Below are positions 43,601 to 49,709 of a DNA stretch of 64,000 nucleotides, one piece after another; positions within the stretch are counted from its first letter, which is position 1; every line of letters starts with the position of its first letter. Both the position numbers and the translations under genes were made by a program. The notes beneath the pieces were generated by a model. That model ran no database searches. It saw only the letters and a list, made by a program, of their open reading frames with translations, and was not told the origin of the DNA. The DNA comes from Undaria pinnatifida (lineage: Eukaryota > Sar > Phaeophyceae > Laminariales > Alariaceae), in contig JABAKD010000023.1 in NCBI GenBank assembly GCA_012845835.1, positions 2,739,197 to 2,803,196 on the forward strand, in the 5' to 3' direction.

Positions 43601-44540
43601 CCCATCCCCAACCCGACGTTTTTGTTCAATAGTCCACTGCAAACAAGAAAATACGTAGAGAGAGACCTTTAATTAGTAGCAACCTTCGTCACACCGAGCA
43701 GCCATGAAATGTTTGTTCGAGAAAATCGCTGGGGGGTATCGTAGAATCAGTCCGTTCTACATACGTTTGAGATTCGACGCTTTAAGTGCGTGCTGCTGCA
43801 TTTGAGGGAAAAAAACGAGACACGTTGTGTAACGTGTTCCGATAATTCGCTGTAACTTCGTTTGTCTACACAGGTTATCGGCAACATCATAGTTCGGTTG
43901 TTGACATGGCGTAACCTGTGTGCGGTAGGGGAATACCAAGGGGATACTTGACAAATGGCGGGCTTGAGAAAAAGATACCTCTATGACGGTTGTATGTGCA
44001 GAGGTTCCCGATCGACCCGCAGACACACTGGCGTTACGGCAAAAAGTTTACGGCAAACAGCAGCTAAGGGCATCAACATCCTTAGTATATTCGGCAGTTG
44101 CAAGCATAGTTTCGCACGACATCGCTCCTAGGTTACACCAGCTTCAACGTTATCCCGTCGCGTCCTTCTTACTTATACCCCTTTAATGCCGCTTGATTCA
44201 TTTTTCGCTAAATTCCGACGCCGCGTCCTTCTTGCCTTCAACCCAGTTTTATGTTGGCATCTCGCTCGCAATCAACAACGCGGTTGGCAGCCGCAGGCGC
44301 GGGGAGCTGAACGGTATGTCGGTGACGATCGAATCTTTGGGCAAGGCCATCTCCCCCATCGTGTGCTCGGCGCTCTTTGCCGTCTCCATTAACGGCAACC
44401 GTTCCTACCCCGTCAACCACTACTTCGTGTTCTACCTCTTGGCATCCATGCGTCTGTCAATGGCATTATTGGCGTGGAACTATGGTTCCGACAACAAGAT
44501 AGTGAAGTTAAACGAGCTACGAGCTTTTCGAAAGCAATAG
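19701..44540 (+). CDS. ZIF1-like major facilitator superfamily transporter, nine joined exons
   Basis: Nine exons join in phase: 19701-19842, 21455-21638, 36387-36490, 36848-36953, 38457-38570, 39644-40001, 41954-42049, 43064-43288 and 44247-44540, giving about 540 codons ending in TAG. All eight introns are GT-AG. The reading frame has no stop, and residue order follows the plant ZIF1-type MFS family: TM1, then a YYAG-SSSFMIGR helix, the loop motif WGIAADTLGQR between TM2 and TM3, RFLLGLLNG in TM4, GGILGPGVGGLLAEP in TM5, DEVYPLW in the TM7-8 loop, VEVPMYILLP in TM9, and the AINNAVG...RGELNG motif before the last helices. Length is close to the usual 450-550 residues. By family it should be a proton-coupled small-molecule carrier in a cellular membrane; the substrate cannot be told. 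The start is uncertain: ATG 19704 may be the initiator, since an in-frame TGA lies at 19689, or a short upstream exon may exist. The left border of exon 6 is also tentative. It looks intact despite about 23 kb of intron. Confidence 0.85.
20255..20510 (+). repeat. Dispersed repeat H, copy 1 (in intron 1)
   Basis: It matches 43525-43765, with shared stretches GAA(T/A)CCAGCTCCC, GCAAACAAGAAAA, CGAGCAGCCA(C/T)GAAA and GAA.ATCGCTGG-like sequence, ending before CAGTCC. One copy lies in intron 1 and the other in intron 8 of the transporter. No shared protein frame is convincing. Confidence 0.6.
20749..20998. mobile_element. Diverged member of the CTACGGTAG TIR element family
   Basis: The left end reads AAAGGCTAGGGTAAGGGG; the right end on the opposite strand reads TAAGGCCATGGTAGGGTG. 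Length (about 250 bp) and terminal sequence agree with the better copies at 32035, 40143 and 62341, but the ends differ at several positions and the internal hairpin is not clear. It is a tentative assignment. Confidence 0.4.
21455..21638 (+). CDS. MFS transporter exon 2 (TM2-TM3)
   Basis: The acceptor CCAG at 21451-21454 restores Gly with the phase-1 base of exon 1. The exon encodes YYAGLISSSFMIGRLF, then the family motif GIAADTLGQR, then a helix ending TVAFIS. The donor GTGATG at 21639 leaves phase 2. The next exon begins with G and completes an Arg codon, as in the family (R-F-L-L-G). Confidence 0.9.
23620..24375 (-). repeat. Repeat J, copy 1, coding-like but broken
   Basis: On the minus strand, pieces in shifting frames read RRCGETHCFPKW, then WNLNKPPGSRTTKYDKGE, then DGVPVTAREPAMRRAPVYVD followed by GE. 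The last piece matches 27335-27442 (EPATRRTPVYVDGE), and the first matches 33750-33925 (IIRRCGETFCFAEMV). The product is unknown. Frameshifts and stops break it, so this is a decayed coding element and not a gene. Confidence 0.5.
24770..24900. repeat. Decayed AACCGCACCGTA minisatellite, left flank
   Basis: GGTTCGGTGCGGCTCGGCGC is followed in the other orientation by GAACCGGCACCGAAACGCGC and CGTAGGATT. The words match the array at 25425-25680. Together they bracket the SINE-like copy at 24925-25420. Confidence 0.55.
24925..25420 (+). repeat. SINE-like family 2, plus-strand copy
   Basis: It contains AAATGGCGTCGTCGACAGACC-type A-box sequence at about 24998, then AAGGGTTCAAATCGCAC as a degenerate B box, then CCCCATGTCGAACTTCAAAA, a long G-run (25192-25216), and a second partial unit from 25340 (GGCTTAGTTTAG, GGTTAACGGACTGATACCCC). 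It is the same family as 16041-16712 in the opposite orientation. Confidence 0.65.
25425..25680 (+). repeat. AACCGCACCGTA minisatellite
   Basis: CGAACCGCACCGTAG or close variants recur about every 38 bp from 25436 to 25640, roughly six units with diverged spacers. Open frames on both strands are by-products. Confidence 0.75.
27095..27545 (-). repeat. Repeat J, copy 2, with a 115-codon open frame
   Basis: A minus-strand frame (27442-27095) reads PDGAPDIVTF, then SEPATRRTPVYVDGEAYLCK, then a segment rich in Thr/Val. Its N-terminal third matches copy 1 at 23960-24110. Similarity continues upstream in DNA (GAGTGACA.AG, CTTTTGTC.TATTTTGT, GTACG.GA.CC) to about 27540. No known domain is recognised. 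It is probably a fragment of an unknown element. Confidence 0.45.
27950..28670 (-). repeat. Composite repeat family A, minus-strand copy
   Basis: On the minus strand, the head (TTTCGTCGAAACTCGTCTTTG-like, GTGTGATACTCCGATCGTGC, CTACAGTGTAGCTGTCAGGG) is at about 28670-28500. Body modules follow: GACAAAATCTGACAGCTGTG, TGTATCCCGTAAGTCGCATA and GGGTATAAATCTGACGGTTT. The terminal module has GCGTGGTGCTAGGTCTAGGC and GGCGGCATGGATGG. G-tracts lie on the minus strand, in phase with the head. Confidence 0.85.
28695..29175 (-). repeat. Dispersed repeat E, two adjacent copies
   Basis: Copy one (28695-28950) and copy two (28950-29175), read on the minus strand, share GGTGTCGACCCGAGAGAAC/GGTATATCGACCCGGGAGA and GATGGGACCCTATC/GATGGGGCCCTATC. 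Both match 56130-56740 on the plus strand, which is also a pair. The unit is about 250 bp. Non-coding. Confidence 0.7.
29325..30065 (+). repeat. Composite repeat family A, near-complete copy
   Basis: The head starts at CACACTCCAGCTGTGAGGTC and includes CGACAGTGTAGCTATCAGGG and GTCAACAGGGTGATGTTAG. GGGGGACAAAATCTGACAGC and CCTGTAAGTCGAATATCCGG follow, then G-tracts, a GTTGAAACTATAAATC module, and the terminal module with GGTCGCATAGATTTAGGTGT, ACGCGTGGTGCTAGGTCTAA, GCAGCAGCGGCATGGACGG and GGTGGGGCGTTTAAGCG. A TA microsatellite (30021-30040) and a G-run close it. Confidence 0.9.
30725..30835 (+). repeat. Dispersed repeat family G, copy 3
   Basis: A T-rich tract is followed by CCAATTGACTTGCGCCTGA, CGTGCGTATGCGTAGTGATA and GGTACCACG, as at 13750-13800 and, inverted, at 1-55. 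Confidence 0.7.
31016..31118 (+). repeat. Dispersed repeat L, copy 1
   Basis: GTTGACCAGTAGCAACAACA, CAGCGCAGTTCTTGCAACCA, CACAACAAAGCGTTCGAAAC and TTGATAATCGCACCT are matched in reverse complement at 45600-45712. It lies just upstream of a SINE-1 copy. Confidence 0.7.
31135..31422 (+). repeat. SINE-1, full-length copy in intron 2
   Basis: It has the same boxes as the 2014 copy: TGGCGTATCAGGTTATCC and GTGAGTTCGAGCCCC, about 45 bases apart. It matches that copy along its length, including GCGCGAGAGCGTGAGTTAGC, GAACCCTATGCGCGA and GGGATGACACCTGT. The strand matches the host gene. Confidence 0.8.
32035..32297 (-). mobile_element. TIR element (MITE-like) with CTACGGTAGG ends and internal palindrome
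   Basis: The ends are inverted: GGCTACGGTAGGAGGG at the left, and AAGGCTATGGTAGGGGGG on the opposite strand at the right. The body is the reverse complement of the element at 62341-62609. It carries a near-perfect palindrome GGGGTCACTCGCGCGAGTAA followed by CCCC, and a second, weaker one (GAGTCACTCGTGCAACTGGC). There is no coding frame, and at about 260 bp it is non-autonomous. The right end abuts the start of repeat M. Confidence 0.8.
32298..32450 (+). repeat. Dispersed repeat M, copy 1
   Basis: GTGGACCAACAGACTATTTA, AAAAAAGACTGACAAAACG and GTTCGTTGTGTTTGTTTTCT recur in reverse complement at 45355-45520. Non-coding. From 32450 to 32930 nothing else is recognised apart from a TA microsatellite near 32916. 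Confidence 0.65.
32935..33370 (+). repeat. Composite repeat family A, head plus first body modules
   Basis: The head is complete (GCAGCTGTGAGATCGAATAT, GCAAGCTGTGTGTGATACTC, CGATCGCGCGTATTACGGG, ACTCCCCTTGCAACTACAGT, GTGTAGCTATCAGGGTCAAC). Next come ACAAAATCTGACAGCTGTGG, CCTGTAAGTCGAATAACCGG and a G-tract, then a GTGGAAACTATGC module ending at ATCTGACGG. The terminal module is missing. Confidence 0.9.
33390..33745 (+). repeat. Composite repeat family A, head plus first body module
   Basis: It follows the previous copy by about 20 bp in the same orientation and begins at ACACTCCATCCAGCTGTGAG. The head is closest to that of 49710-49950, sharing GATCGCGCGCATTACG and GGGTGATTTTAGTCAGTC-like words. 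It ends in a G-tract and is then joined to repeat J. Confidence 0.9.
33750..33925 (-). repeat. Repeat J, copy 3 (fragment)
   Basis: On the minus strand a short frame reads PLDEFDILHGSIIRRCGETF followed by CFAEMVQ, matching the RRCGETHCFPKW region of 24100-24375. Its function is unknown. Confidence 0.5.
34063..35690. repeat. Large imperfect inverted repeat with arms of about 370 bp
   Basis: The left arm is 34063-34440. The right arm is 35330-35690 in reverse complement. Shared words: GCCACCATTCCGCGCCAC, CAACCT/CAGCCTCGTACCGG, CACAACGCTTTCTGTCG (left) against CATAACGCTTTCTGTCG (right), and TTTCCGATCGAATCTCAACC. Aligned reading frames in the two arms also share THNAFCR(K/E)IH.AD, but starts are not ATG in both and each frame soon closes, so coding is doubtful. 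The space between the arms holds a (TTG)n run and unassigned sequence. Confidence 0.75.
34518..34680 (+). repeat. (TTG)n microsatellite
   Basis: Long imperfect runs of GTTGTTGTT with one T-rich interruption. The poly-Val/Leu open frames here are artefacts of the repeat. Confidence 0.95.
36085..36215 (+). repeat. SINE-1 tail-like fragment
   Basis: GCTGAACCCTACACGAAAGA, GAGAAAGGAGGGTAAGCCAT and GACCACGGCTTGTCCAGACG parallel the 3' third of SINE-1 (GCTGAACCCTATG, GGGAGGAGAAGGGATGACAC, CACTGCTTGCCCAGAAGC). The tRNA-like 5' part is absent. It could be a 5'-truncated copy or another SINE family with the same tail. Confidence 0.5.
36387..36490 (+). CDS. MFS transporter exon 3 (TM4)
   Basis: After acceptor GGCAG it completes Arg and reads FLLGLLNGVIVVSRTLVSEV, then CGSEHETVGMGVVT. 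This is the family's R-F-L-L-G-x-L-N-G helix followed by the Glu-rich loop. The donor GTGAGT leaves phase 1. Confidence 0.9.
36848..36953 (+). CDS. MFS transporter exon 4 (TM5)
   Basis: It begins after TCCAG and reads SWAVGGILGPGVGGLLAEPA, then a loop with Pro and Phe (TYHPATFSQHGLFG). The GxxLGPxxGGxLA pattern is the antiporter-type TM5 signature of MFS proteins. The donor GTGAAT leaves phase 2; Arg is completed by exon 5. Confidence 0.9.
38457..38570 (+). CDS. MFS transporter exon 5 (TM6)
   Basis: After acceptor CAACAG it completes Arg and reads YPYILPNLVGAGLSFLALPL, then VLCSLKGPQLTGSGFTT. The family has a similar FGRYPYxLPxL segment. The donor GTGAGT leaves phase 2. Confidence 0.85.
39644..40001 (+). 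CDS. MFS transporter exon 6 (central loop and start of TM7), left border tentative
   Basis: The right border is clear: NIRLLLLISGIYA then GTACGG. The left border at 39644 is the only nearby AG found that agrees with phase 2 of exon 5. It follows a pyrimidine stretch ending CTGAAAG. The encoded central loop is hydrophilic with many Glu/Asp/Pro/Gln residues, as expected between TM6 and TM7. A separate small exon between 38570 and 39644 is an alternative. Confidence 0.65.
40143..40419 (+). mobile_element. TIR element of the CTACGGTAGG family in intron 6
   Basis: The left end reads CCAAGGCTACGGTAGGGCGG. The right end on the opposite strand reads GCCAGGCTACAGTAAAGGG. An internal hairpin-like CCACTCGCACTCGCTCAAGC region sits where the 62341 element has CCACTCGCACGAGTAGC. 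Length is about 277 bp with no coding frame. Confidence 0.6.
40754..41012 (+). repeat. 87-bp tandem repeat, three units
   Basis: GATTAGTCAAAGTTTGACAA starts units at 40754, 40839 and 40928. Each continues with TTGTCGAGCATTC.GCAACGG and ACAGCACGCGTTTGCAAAAC. Each unit holds the 13-bp palindrome GTCAAAGTTTGAC. Intronic. Confidence 0.95.
41954..42049 (+). CDS. MFS transporter exon 7 (TM7-TM8 loop)
   Basis: It is a 96-nt phase-0 exon between CTCAG and GTGGGT. It reads FVYSGFDEVYPLWALASAAK then GGLDWSTPQIGK. The DE.YPLW and GGL(D/G)W words are family hallmarks in this position. Both flanking exons are also phase 0 here, which supports the assignment strongly. Confidence 0.9.
42726..42960 (+). repeat. 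GAT/GAC-rich low-complexity stretch in intron 7
   Basis: ATGATGACGATGATGATGAC and similar runs give acidic (Asp-rich) or Met/Thr-rich frames that are not genes. Confidence 0.8.
43064..43288 (+). CDS. MFS transporter exon 8 (TM8-TM10)
   Basis: After GGTCAG it reads VFLSCGFLVLALETLVVPYV, then a loop with KRSQRIGSMVEVPMYILLPM, then DGLPIFFASVTLLVICYAGS and NA. The R..RIGS..EVP.Y.LLP pattern matches ZIF1-like proteins. The donor GTGGGT is in phase 0. Confidence 0.9.
43525..43765 (+). repeat. Dispersed repeat H, copy 2 (in intron 8)
   Basis: This is the counterpart of 20255-20510, with the same order of shared words and a C-run at its left. See that entry. Confidence 0.6.
44247..44540 (+). CDS. 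MFS transporter exon 9 (TM11-TM12 and C-terminus)
   Basis: After CAACCCAG it reads FYVGISLAINNAVGSRRRGE, then LNGMSVTIESLGKAISPIVC, then a helix VFYLLASMRLSMALLAWN, then a charged tail ending FRKQ and TAG. The INNAV...RG.LNG...S.GKA..P pattern is the family's C-terminal signature. A poly-G run (44577-44607) lies 37 bp past the stop. Confidence 0.92.
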   Translation, partial: FYVGISLAINNAVGSRRRGELNGMSVTIESLGKAISPIVCSALFAVSINGNRSYPVNHYFVFYLLASMRLSMALLAWNYGSDNKIVKLNELRAFRKQ

Positions 44541-44944
44541 AGCTCCAAGTTTGATTCTACCGGTGGAGCAGACAAGGGGGGCGGGGGGGGGGGGGGGGGG
44601 GGGGGGGTCTGGTGGGGCGTCATGGTTGCCTTTGTGGACATTAGTGGAGAAGGAGTATGCCAAGCAATATAGGTTAGACTCTGGTCGTAATGCTGATGCA
44701 CAATGTGATAGGAACAAACTACCTGTTACTACGGCTATACTTTGCTGCCGGAGGAGCACCTCTACAGCGGTGGCAGAAAGCGCAATATGGAGATCGCAGT
44801 ACACACGGGAGCTAGCGCATTGGGTTGGTTTGAGAGAGGGACCTTGTGTCGTTTGATTGACGTTGTTTACCTTACCGGCGTGAAATAAACATTGTTTCAG
44901 CTGTAACGCGTACGTGTGGCCGGCTTAAGAAATCAACAAAGTGG

Positions 44945-45195
44945 CGGGTCATGCATTTCGCGGAACTTGAATTCTCGGTCAAATAGATTCGTTCGAGCGC
45001 CGGCTTCGGGGGGCAGCTCCAACGCCCCTCGCCCTGCCGTGTCTGTTCCGCACATCGACGTGAACGCGGACGGATGCCGAGCGAGACAAGCGAGAGGTAG
45101 CAAAAATAACGCATGTGTAGGAGGAATTCCGTAGATTTCGGTTCTTTCTTAGAGTCTACAGCGTCTGGATGATGTACGAAATTGGCATCATTTAC
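44945..45195 (+). repeat. Dispersed repeat D, copy 1
   Basis: It contains CAACGCCCCTCGCCCTGCCG, GTTCCGCACATCGACGTGAA, CGCGGACGGATGCCGAGCGA and GACAAGCGAGAGG, and ends near AATTGGCATCATTT. It matches 57650-57885 closely and 45713-45893 and 58745-58930 in part. Non-coding. Confidence 0.8.
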
Positions 45196-45354
45196 AAACG
45201 GTTGTTGGTAATGTTTTGGATTTTGCGGTGGCATAGTCTATACACCTCTTTTGTATGTGGTCACAGATAGTGAGAGAAGGTAAACTAAACAATCAAAACT
45301 TTATCAAGGTATGAAGAAATTCAAATGCTAGCGTACCGGGTACGCAAACACAAC

Positions 45355-45520
45355 TAAACAGACCAGAGACCATACCAAAAATAGAAAATAAACACAACGA
45401 ACGGAGTGGTCGCTTTGAGAAAAAAAAACCCGTACGAGAGGCAATGTTTGTCCAGTCTTTTTTTACGCCGCTTCAAATAGTCGTTCCGTCTATAGTCTGT
45501 TGGCCCACGAAGAACGATCC
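45355..45520 (-). repeat. Dispersed repeat M, copy 2
   Basis: This is the reverse complement of 32298-32450: AAAATAAACACAACGAACGG, TGTTTGTCCAGTCTTTTTTT and ATAGTCTGTTGGCCCACG. Confidence 0.65.
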
Positions 45521-45599
45521 ATCTTTGAGGACCGCATAAAATATCCCACACAAATTCCATGTATAGTATCCCCACAAACGAAACCTGGATGCACTTCTA

Positions 45600-45712
45600 A
45601 AGGTAGGTGTGATTATCAAAAGTACTCGGGTTTCGAACGCTTTGTTGTGTGGTTGCAAGCACTGCGCTGACTTCTTGCTGTTATTGTTGTTGTTTTTGCT
45701 GGTCACTCCGTT
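45600..45712 (-). repeat. Dispersed repeat L, copy 2
   Basis: This is the reverse complement of 31016-31118: GTTTCGAACGCTTTGTTGTG, GGTTGCAAGCACTGCGCTG and TGTTGTTTTTGCTGGTCA. It runs directly into repeat D copy 2. Confidence 0.7.
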
Positions 45713-45893
45713 CAGCACCTCGACGTGAACGCAGATGGATACTGAGCTAGACAAGCGAGGAGCTCGCAAAAAAATGTATTTCGAACGGTACTCTCCAATT
45801 TCAATCATTTCCGGCATAGTGATGTATGGAGCGGTTGATAAAAAACTTGGCAAGACATTATTTCCAAATTGGCGTCATTTTTTGTCCCAGAAC
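45713..45893 (+). repeat. Dispersed repeat D, copy 2 (partial)
   Basis: CTCGACGTGAACGCAGATGG, ACTGAGCTAGACAAGCGAGG and a terminal AAATTGGCGTCATTTTT align with copies 1 and 3. The CGCCCCTCG part is missing. Confidence 0.7.
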
Positions 45894-46088
45894 TAATAAT
45901 ATTTATTGCAAAAAAAAACCGACGGTATTGCGGTAAGCATCATAGTACTGCATTTGTTTTTTGGATTTCGGTAAAGGTACACGTTACATAAATACATGTA
46001 TACAAGGTTCCCCTTCGGGAGGTGGACACGTGCCTCCCGGGGGCGACGCAAGTCGAATGACTACAACTAACTGATGATGATGAAGTTT

Positions 46089-46742
46089 TTATGCAGAAGG
46101 TGTATATCGGAGGGATGCGTAGTGGAAAGAATGTGGATAATATAATAAGATATCACAGACTTTTGGAGGAGGAGGGTTGGGATATTGCTGAGGCTCGGTG
46201 TGATAAGTTATTCGAAAGTCCACTCCGTATAACTGCGTGGCAGCAACTAATTCTACGTTTGTAGCATATGCGTAAGGCTGTGACATGAAGTAAGTGGAGA
46301 TACTCTTCAACACTCGAATATGTAGTAGGTTGAGATCCAGCGACTTCCACAAGTTCTTGATTTGCTCCAGCTAAGATGCTGTCGTGGCAAGTGTTGAAAC
46401 CTGATCCTGGGATAACGGTGTACAAATTGGTTGTGATATGTGGGCAATAATATGTGCACGGACGATGTGATGTAAAGATGGGTTGTTGTGCACACGACGC
46501 GAGATACATCTTAATAAACATGCACCATCACCAATCTCGGGAATAATGGACCATTGACCAGAATTGTTATTGTTGCCGCTGTTGTTGTCTTGATCATTTT
46601 CGCTGTCTGATGGGTTTGTACTGTTGTCGCTGCTGTTAGAGGAATCATTGGTGTCAATTTGTTGTGTGTTTTCTGTGTCCAGTATTTTTCCCCTCGTGCT
46701 TATACCGATGTTTGTTGCCGATATGGTCTGTTGTGTGCACAT
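46089..46742 (-). pseudogene. OTU-type cysteine protease, frameshifted
   Basis: Three minus-strand frame segments follow in order. 46742-46440 gives a Ser/Asn/Asp-rich stretch, then IIPEIGDGACLLRCISRRVH and IVRAHIIAHI. After a 2-bp insertion near 46437 (compared with the duplicate), the next frame gives TNLYTVIPGSGFNTCHDSIL, GANQELVEV and YSSVEEYLH. After another shift near 46300 it gives SQPYAYATNVELVAATQLYG, VDFRITY and, near the end, PHSFHYASLRY. The DGAC motif (Asp/Cys pair) at the start and the HYAS histidine at the end are the expected OTU catalytic elements, about 130 residues apart as in the family. OTU proteases remove ubiquitin; OTU domains also occur inside some transposons. Here the reading frame is broken, so no product is expected. 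No neighbouring transposon genes were recognised. Confidence 0.75.
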
Positions 46743-46951
46743 CGTTACTTTTGCTTGAGTTGTGTTGCTACTTTATATCTCTTTATACAGGTTTCGCTAC
46801 TGCTGTATGGTAACCACCGTGTCAATTGTGAGGGAGAACTCACAGTAAACTTAGAGTCTATGGACTACGTGCTGCTTGCAGGTGGTGCTGCTGACGGAAC
46901 TTTGCAAGACAAACGGAACTTTTTCGGGCACGTTGGCGTTGTTTGTTCCGT

Positions 46952-47342
46952 TCAGAAAAATATATTGTCTACACCGACAAATGATTCTTTATTATCTACA
47001 TGACCTTGATTTGCTCCAGCTAAGATGCTGTCACTGTCGTGGAAAGTGTTGAAACCTGATCCTGGGATAACGGTGTACAAATTGGTTGTGATGTGGGCAA
47101 TAATATGTGCACGGACGATGTGATGTAAAGCTGGGTTGTTGTGCACACGACGCGAGATACATCTTAATAAACATGCACCATCACCAATCTCGGGAATAAT
47201 GGACCATTGACCAGAATTGTTATTGTTGCCGCTGTTGTTGTCTTGATCATTTTCGCTGTCTGATGGGTTTGTACTGCTGCTGTCGCTGCTGTTAGAGGAG
47301 TCATTGGTGTCAATTTGTTGTGTGTTTTCTGTGTCCAGTATT
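46952..47342 (-). pseudogene. OTU protease N-terminal half, recent duplicate
   Basis: Positions 47010-47503 repeat 46359-46848 almost exactly, separated by 161 bp. The duplicate encodes, in one open frame, the Ser/Asn/Asp-rich stretch, IPEIGDGACLLRCISRRVHN, ALHHIVRAHIIAHITTNLYT and GFNTFHDSDSILAGANQ, then leaves the homology. It lacks the 2-bp insertion that breaks the other copy, but a 1-bp loss upstream (CCCCGCGTG against CCCCTCGTG) shifts the N-terminus. The C-terminal half with the catalytic His is absent. It is a partial gene. Confidence 0.75.
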
Positions 47343-47519
47343 TTCCCCGCGTGCTTATACCGATGTTTGTTGCCGATATGGTCTGTTGTTTTTACATCGT
47401 TACTTTTGCTTGAGTTGTGTTGCTACTTCATATCTCTTTATACAGGTTTCGCTACTGCTGTATGGTAACCACCGTGTCAATTGCGAGGGAGAACTCACAG
47501 TAATGACATAGTTCACGTC

Positions 47520-49290
47520 GTTGCAGCGGGTACATATACACCGCGCCCGCGTCTAGCAGTGCGGGAAAATTCTCTCGCAAATACATTTTTATGCCACCCC
47601 GATGTACGTGCGAGGACTAAAGTTCCACCGTGTGTGTAGTAGACGTATTTAAGCCTGACGATATGCCTATATTTTAGGCTCTAAACCAAATTAAGCCCTA
47701 TCGTGTTTTAAATGTCTACAAAATAGGTCTATTTTATCGACCTAACGAATACGGCAGACCACGGTGAGATGTGGATTTTCCAAAAATATGCACTTGGGCA
47801 CATTTTGGCCCAAGTGCATATTTGAAGCAGTTTTCCGAGTATTTTCCAGCAAACAACAGCATTTCAGACGACAAAAGCTCGAGGAAACATCAGACGGATG
47901 CCTACATTTCGAGGGTGGAAATTGAACCGGGTTGAGGGCCAGTCCTGATGTGCTGCTGTACTGACTGCCACACTGAGGCACACCGAAGGCGGCAGACGCC
48001 TGCGAGGTATCCTACATATATGAAGCGAGTATGGAGTACGAAGCACTCAATGTTTTTGCCAGGCACCAGTTATTTGTTTTGGCCGTTTGTTCAAGCTCGC
48101 ACAGCATGGGCAGGGGAGGGTCTTTCTCGAAGTTTCCACCCACTCATGTGCTGACTCATGACATAAATCCTCGTCTTGCCATCTGCGTCTGGAGTAGTGC
48201 ATAAATATCATAGTCTATTTTCAAGTAGTTTGATCTTTCCTCGGCTTTTCTTTTTATGCGTACTGAAAGAGACCACTATTTCGAGTTTTAGACATATTAT
48301 GGTGCTTTTTTTATGCGTTTAAGGTCGAAATATCGAATGGCCTAGCTCTTCCATTTGGAAGTACTTAAGACCTAACCTCGAGGCTTAAATACGTCTAGTG
48401 TGTGGTTGCCCGGGGACAGAAGTGTCACATACCCCGCAAAATAGAGCCAGTCTCGGCGGCTTTCCGCGGCCATAGCTCGCGCCACGGACGTCCCATGAGC
48501 CCGGCACACGGCTGATAATATACCGACGGGTAGTCTGATCGCATTGCAGAAGAAAGCACACAAAAAAACTCTGCGCCGGCGGAGAAAAAGGGACGGACTA
48601 GGCAAAAAAATCAAAACGGTACATATGCATATAGACGTGGCAAGCAGACGCATGACTAAAACGATGAAGTGGTAGTGGTTACGATAACTGCCCCAGAAAA
48701 ATCCACACAGCAGCATTGCAACTGGCTGCATCCCCGGGGCCTCGAGGGTGGTATTATACAAGTTCTCGGACAAATTGACATGGTACTCTCGTCCAAGCAA
48801 TATACTTCGAAGTAGGTCGATACGAGTAAGACCCCACACAGCGATGCTCTATCACACACAAAATACTTTTTGCCCATGATATATATATATATATATTATG
48901 GCTTGGAGCGGAGGTGCACCATACATTTTCGACAAAACAAACAGGGGAAAAATAATCGTTCCTCCTGTTCAGCGCAAATGTCGTAGTAATAATAGTCGAT
49001 AGTATCCAGACGAAAGAAACCAGTGAGTGGCATGCATTCATCCCCCATCGCATCGTACGCGTTTGTTTGGTGTTTTTTGCACCGAGAAGACTGTTTGGAG
49101 GATGGCGTGCTTTGTTGTTGCTGTGGTCTCTGACTACGTTGCTGTTACTATTTGCCGACCAAGTGCAACGGGCGTGCTGGTACGTAACTGGCAAATAAGT
49201 TTGTGTGGCTTCTTACGTGACGTGCTCCTTGTTGCTGAATGCTGATTGATCATCTCTTCTACCAGTAGTGTTTTGTATTTCTTTTTGGCA
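47520..49290. other. No recognisable gene
   Basis: Short overlapping frames only. The words TAGGTC/GACCTA, TTTAAGCC and CTAAACC recur near 47640-47760 and 48290-48400, in part as inverted pairs (for example AAATACGTCTA near 48385 against TAGACGTATTT near 47640). This suggests an element of about 770 bp with inverted ends, but the ends are not sharp. A TA microsatellite is at 48878-48898. Confidence 0.35.
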
Positions 49291-49292
49291 CA

Positions 49293-49586
49293 CTTCTACT
49301 TACTTTCCAGCTTCTGGACATACAAGCCGTGATCACAGGCGGCGTCCTTTCCCTCCTCCCCGTTGTTGCATTCATATTTTCTTTGCGCATAAGGTCCAGC
49401 ACCCACTGATCGTCGGTATTTCATCGAGTGTTCCTAACTCACGCCCTCGCGCTTTCCGCAAGTCAACTATTGCACAAGGAAGAGGCCCACGAAAAAAATT
49501 ACGAGTACGAACTCGGGGGGATTCAAACTCACGGAGTCGACCTACTATATCAGCCTCGAGGATTACCTGATACGCCACGGGGGCAG
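49293..49586 (-). repeat. SINE-1, full-length minus-strand copy
   Basis: On the minus strand it reads GTGGCGTATCAGGTAATCCT (A box) and GTGAGTTTGAATCCCCCCG (B box), then CTTGCGGAAAGCGCGAGGGC, GTGAGTTAGGAACACTCGAT, and a tail with GTGATCACGGCTTGT and CCAGAAGCTGGAAAGTAAG. It matches the copies at 2014 and 31135 along the whole length. Confidence 0.8.
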
Positions 49587-49709
49587 TGAGTGATATAGCG
49601 CCAATCGCCCAGGTGGCCTAGTGGGGTAACACTATAAATATTTTGAATAGCGTTGGGCCTTGAGTTAAACAACCCTCGCGCTGTGAGCTTTGTTGACTAT
49701 ATATATTAT

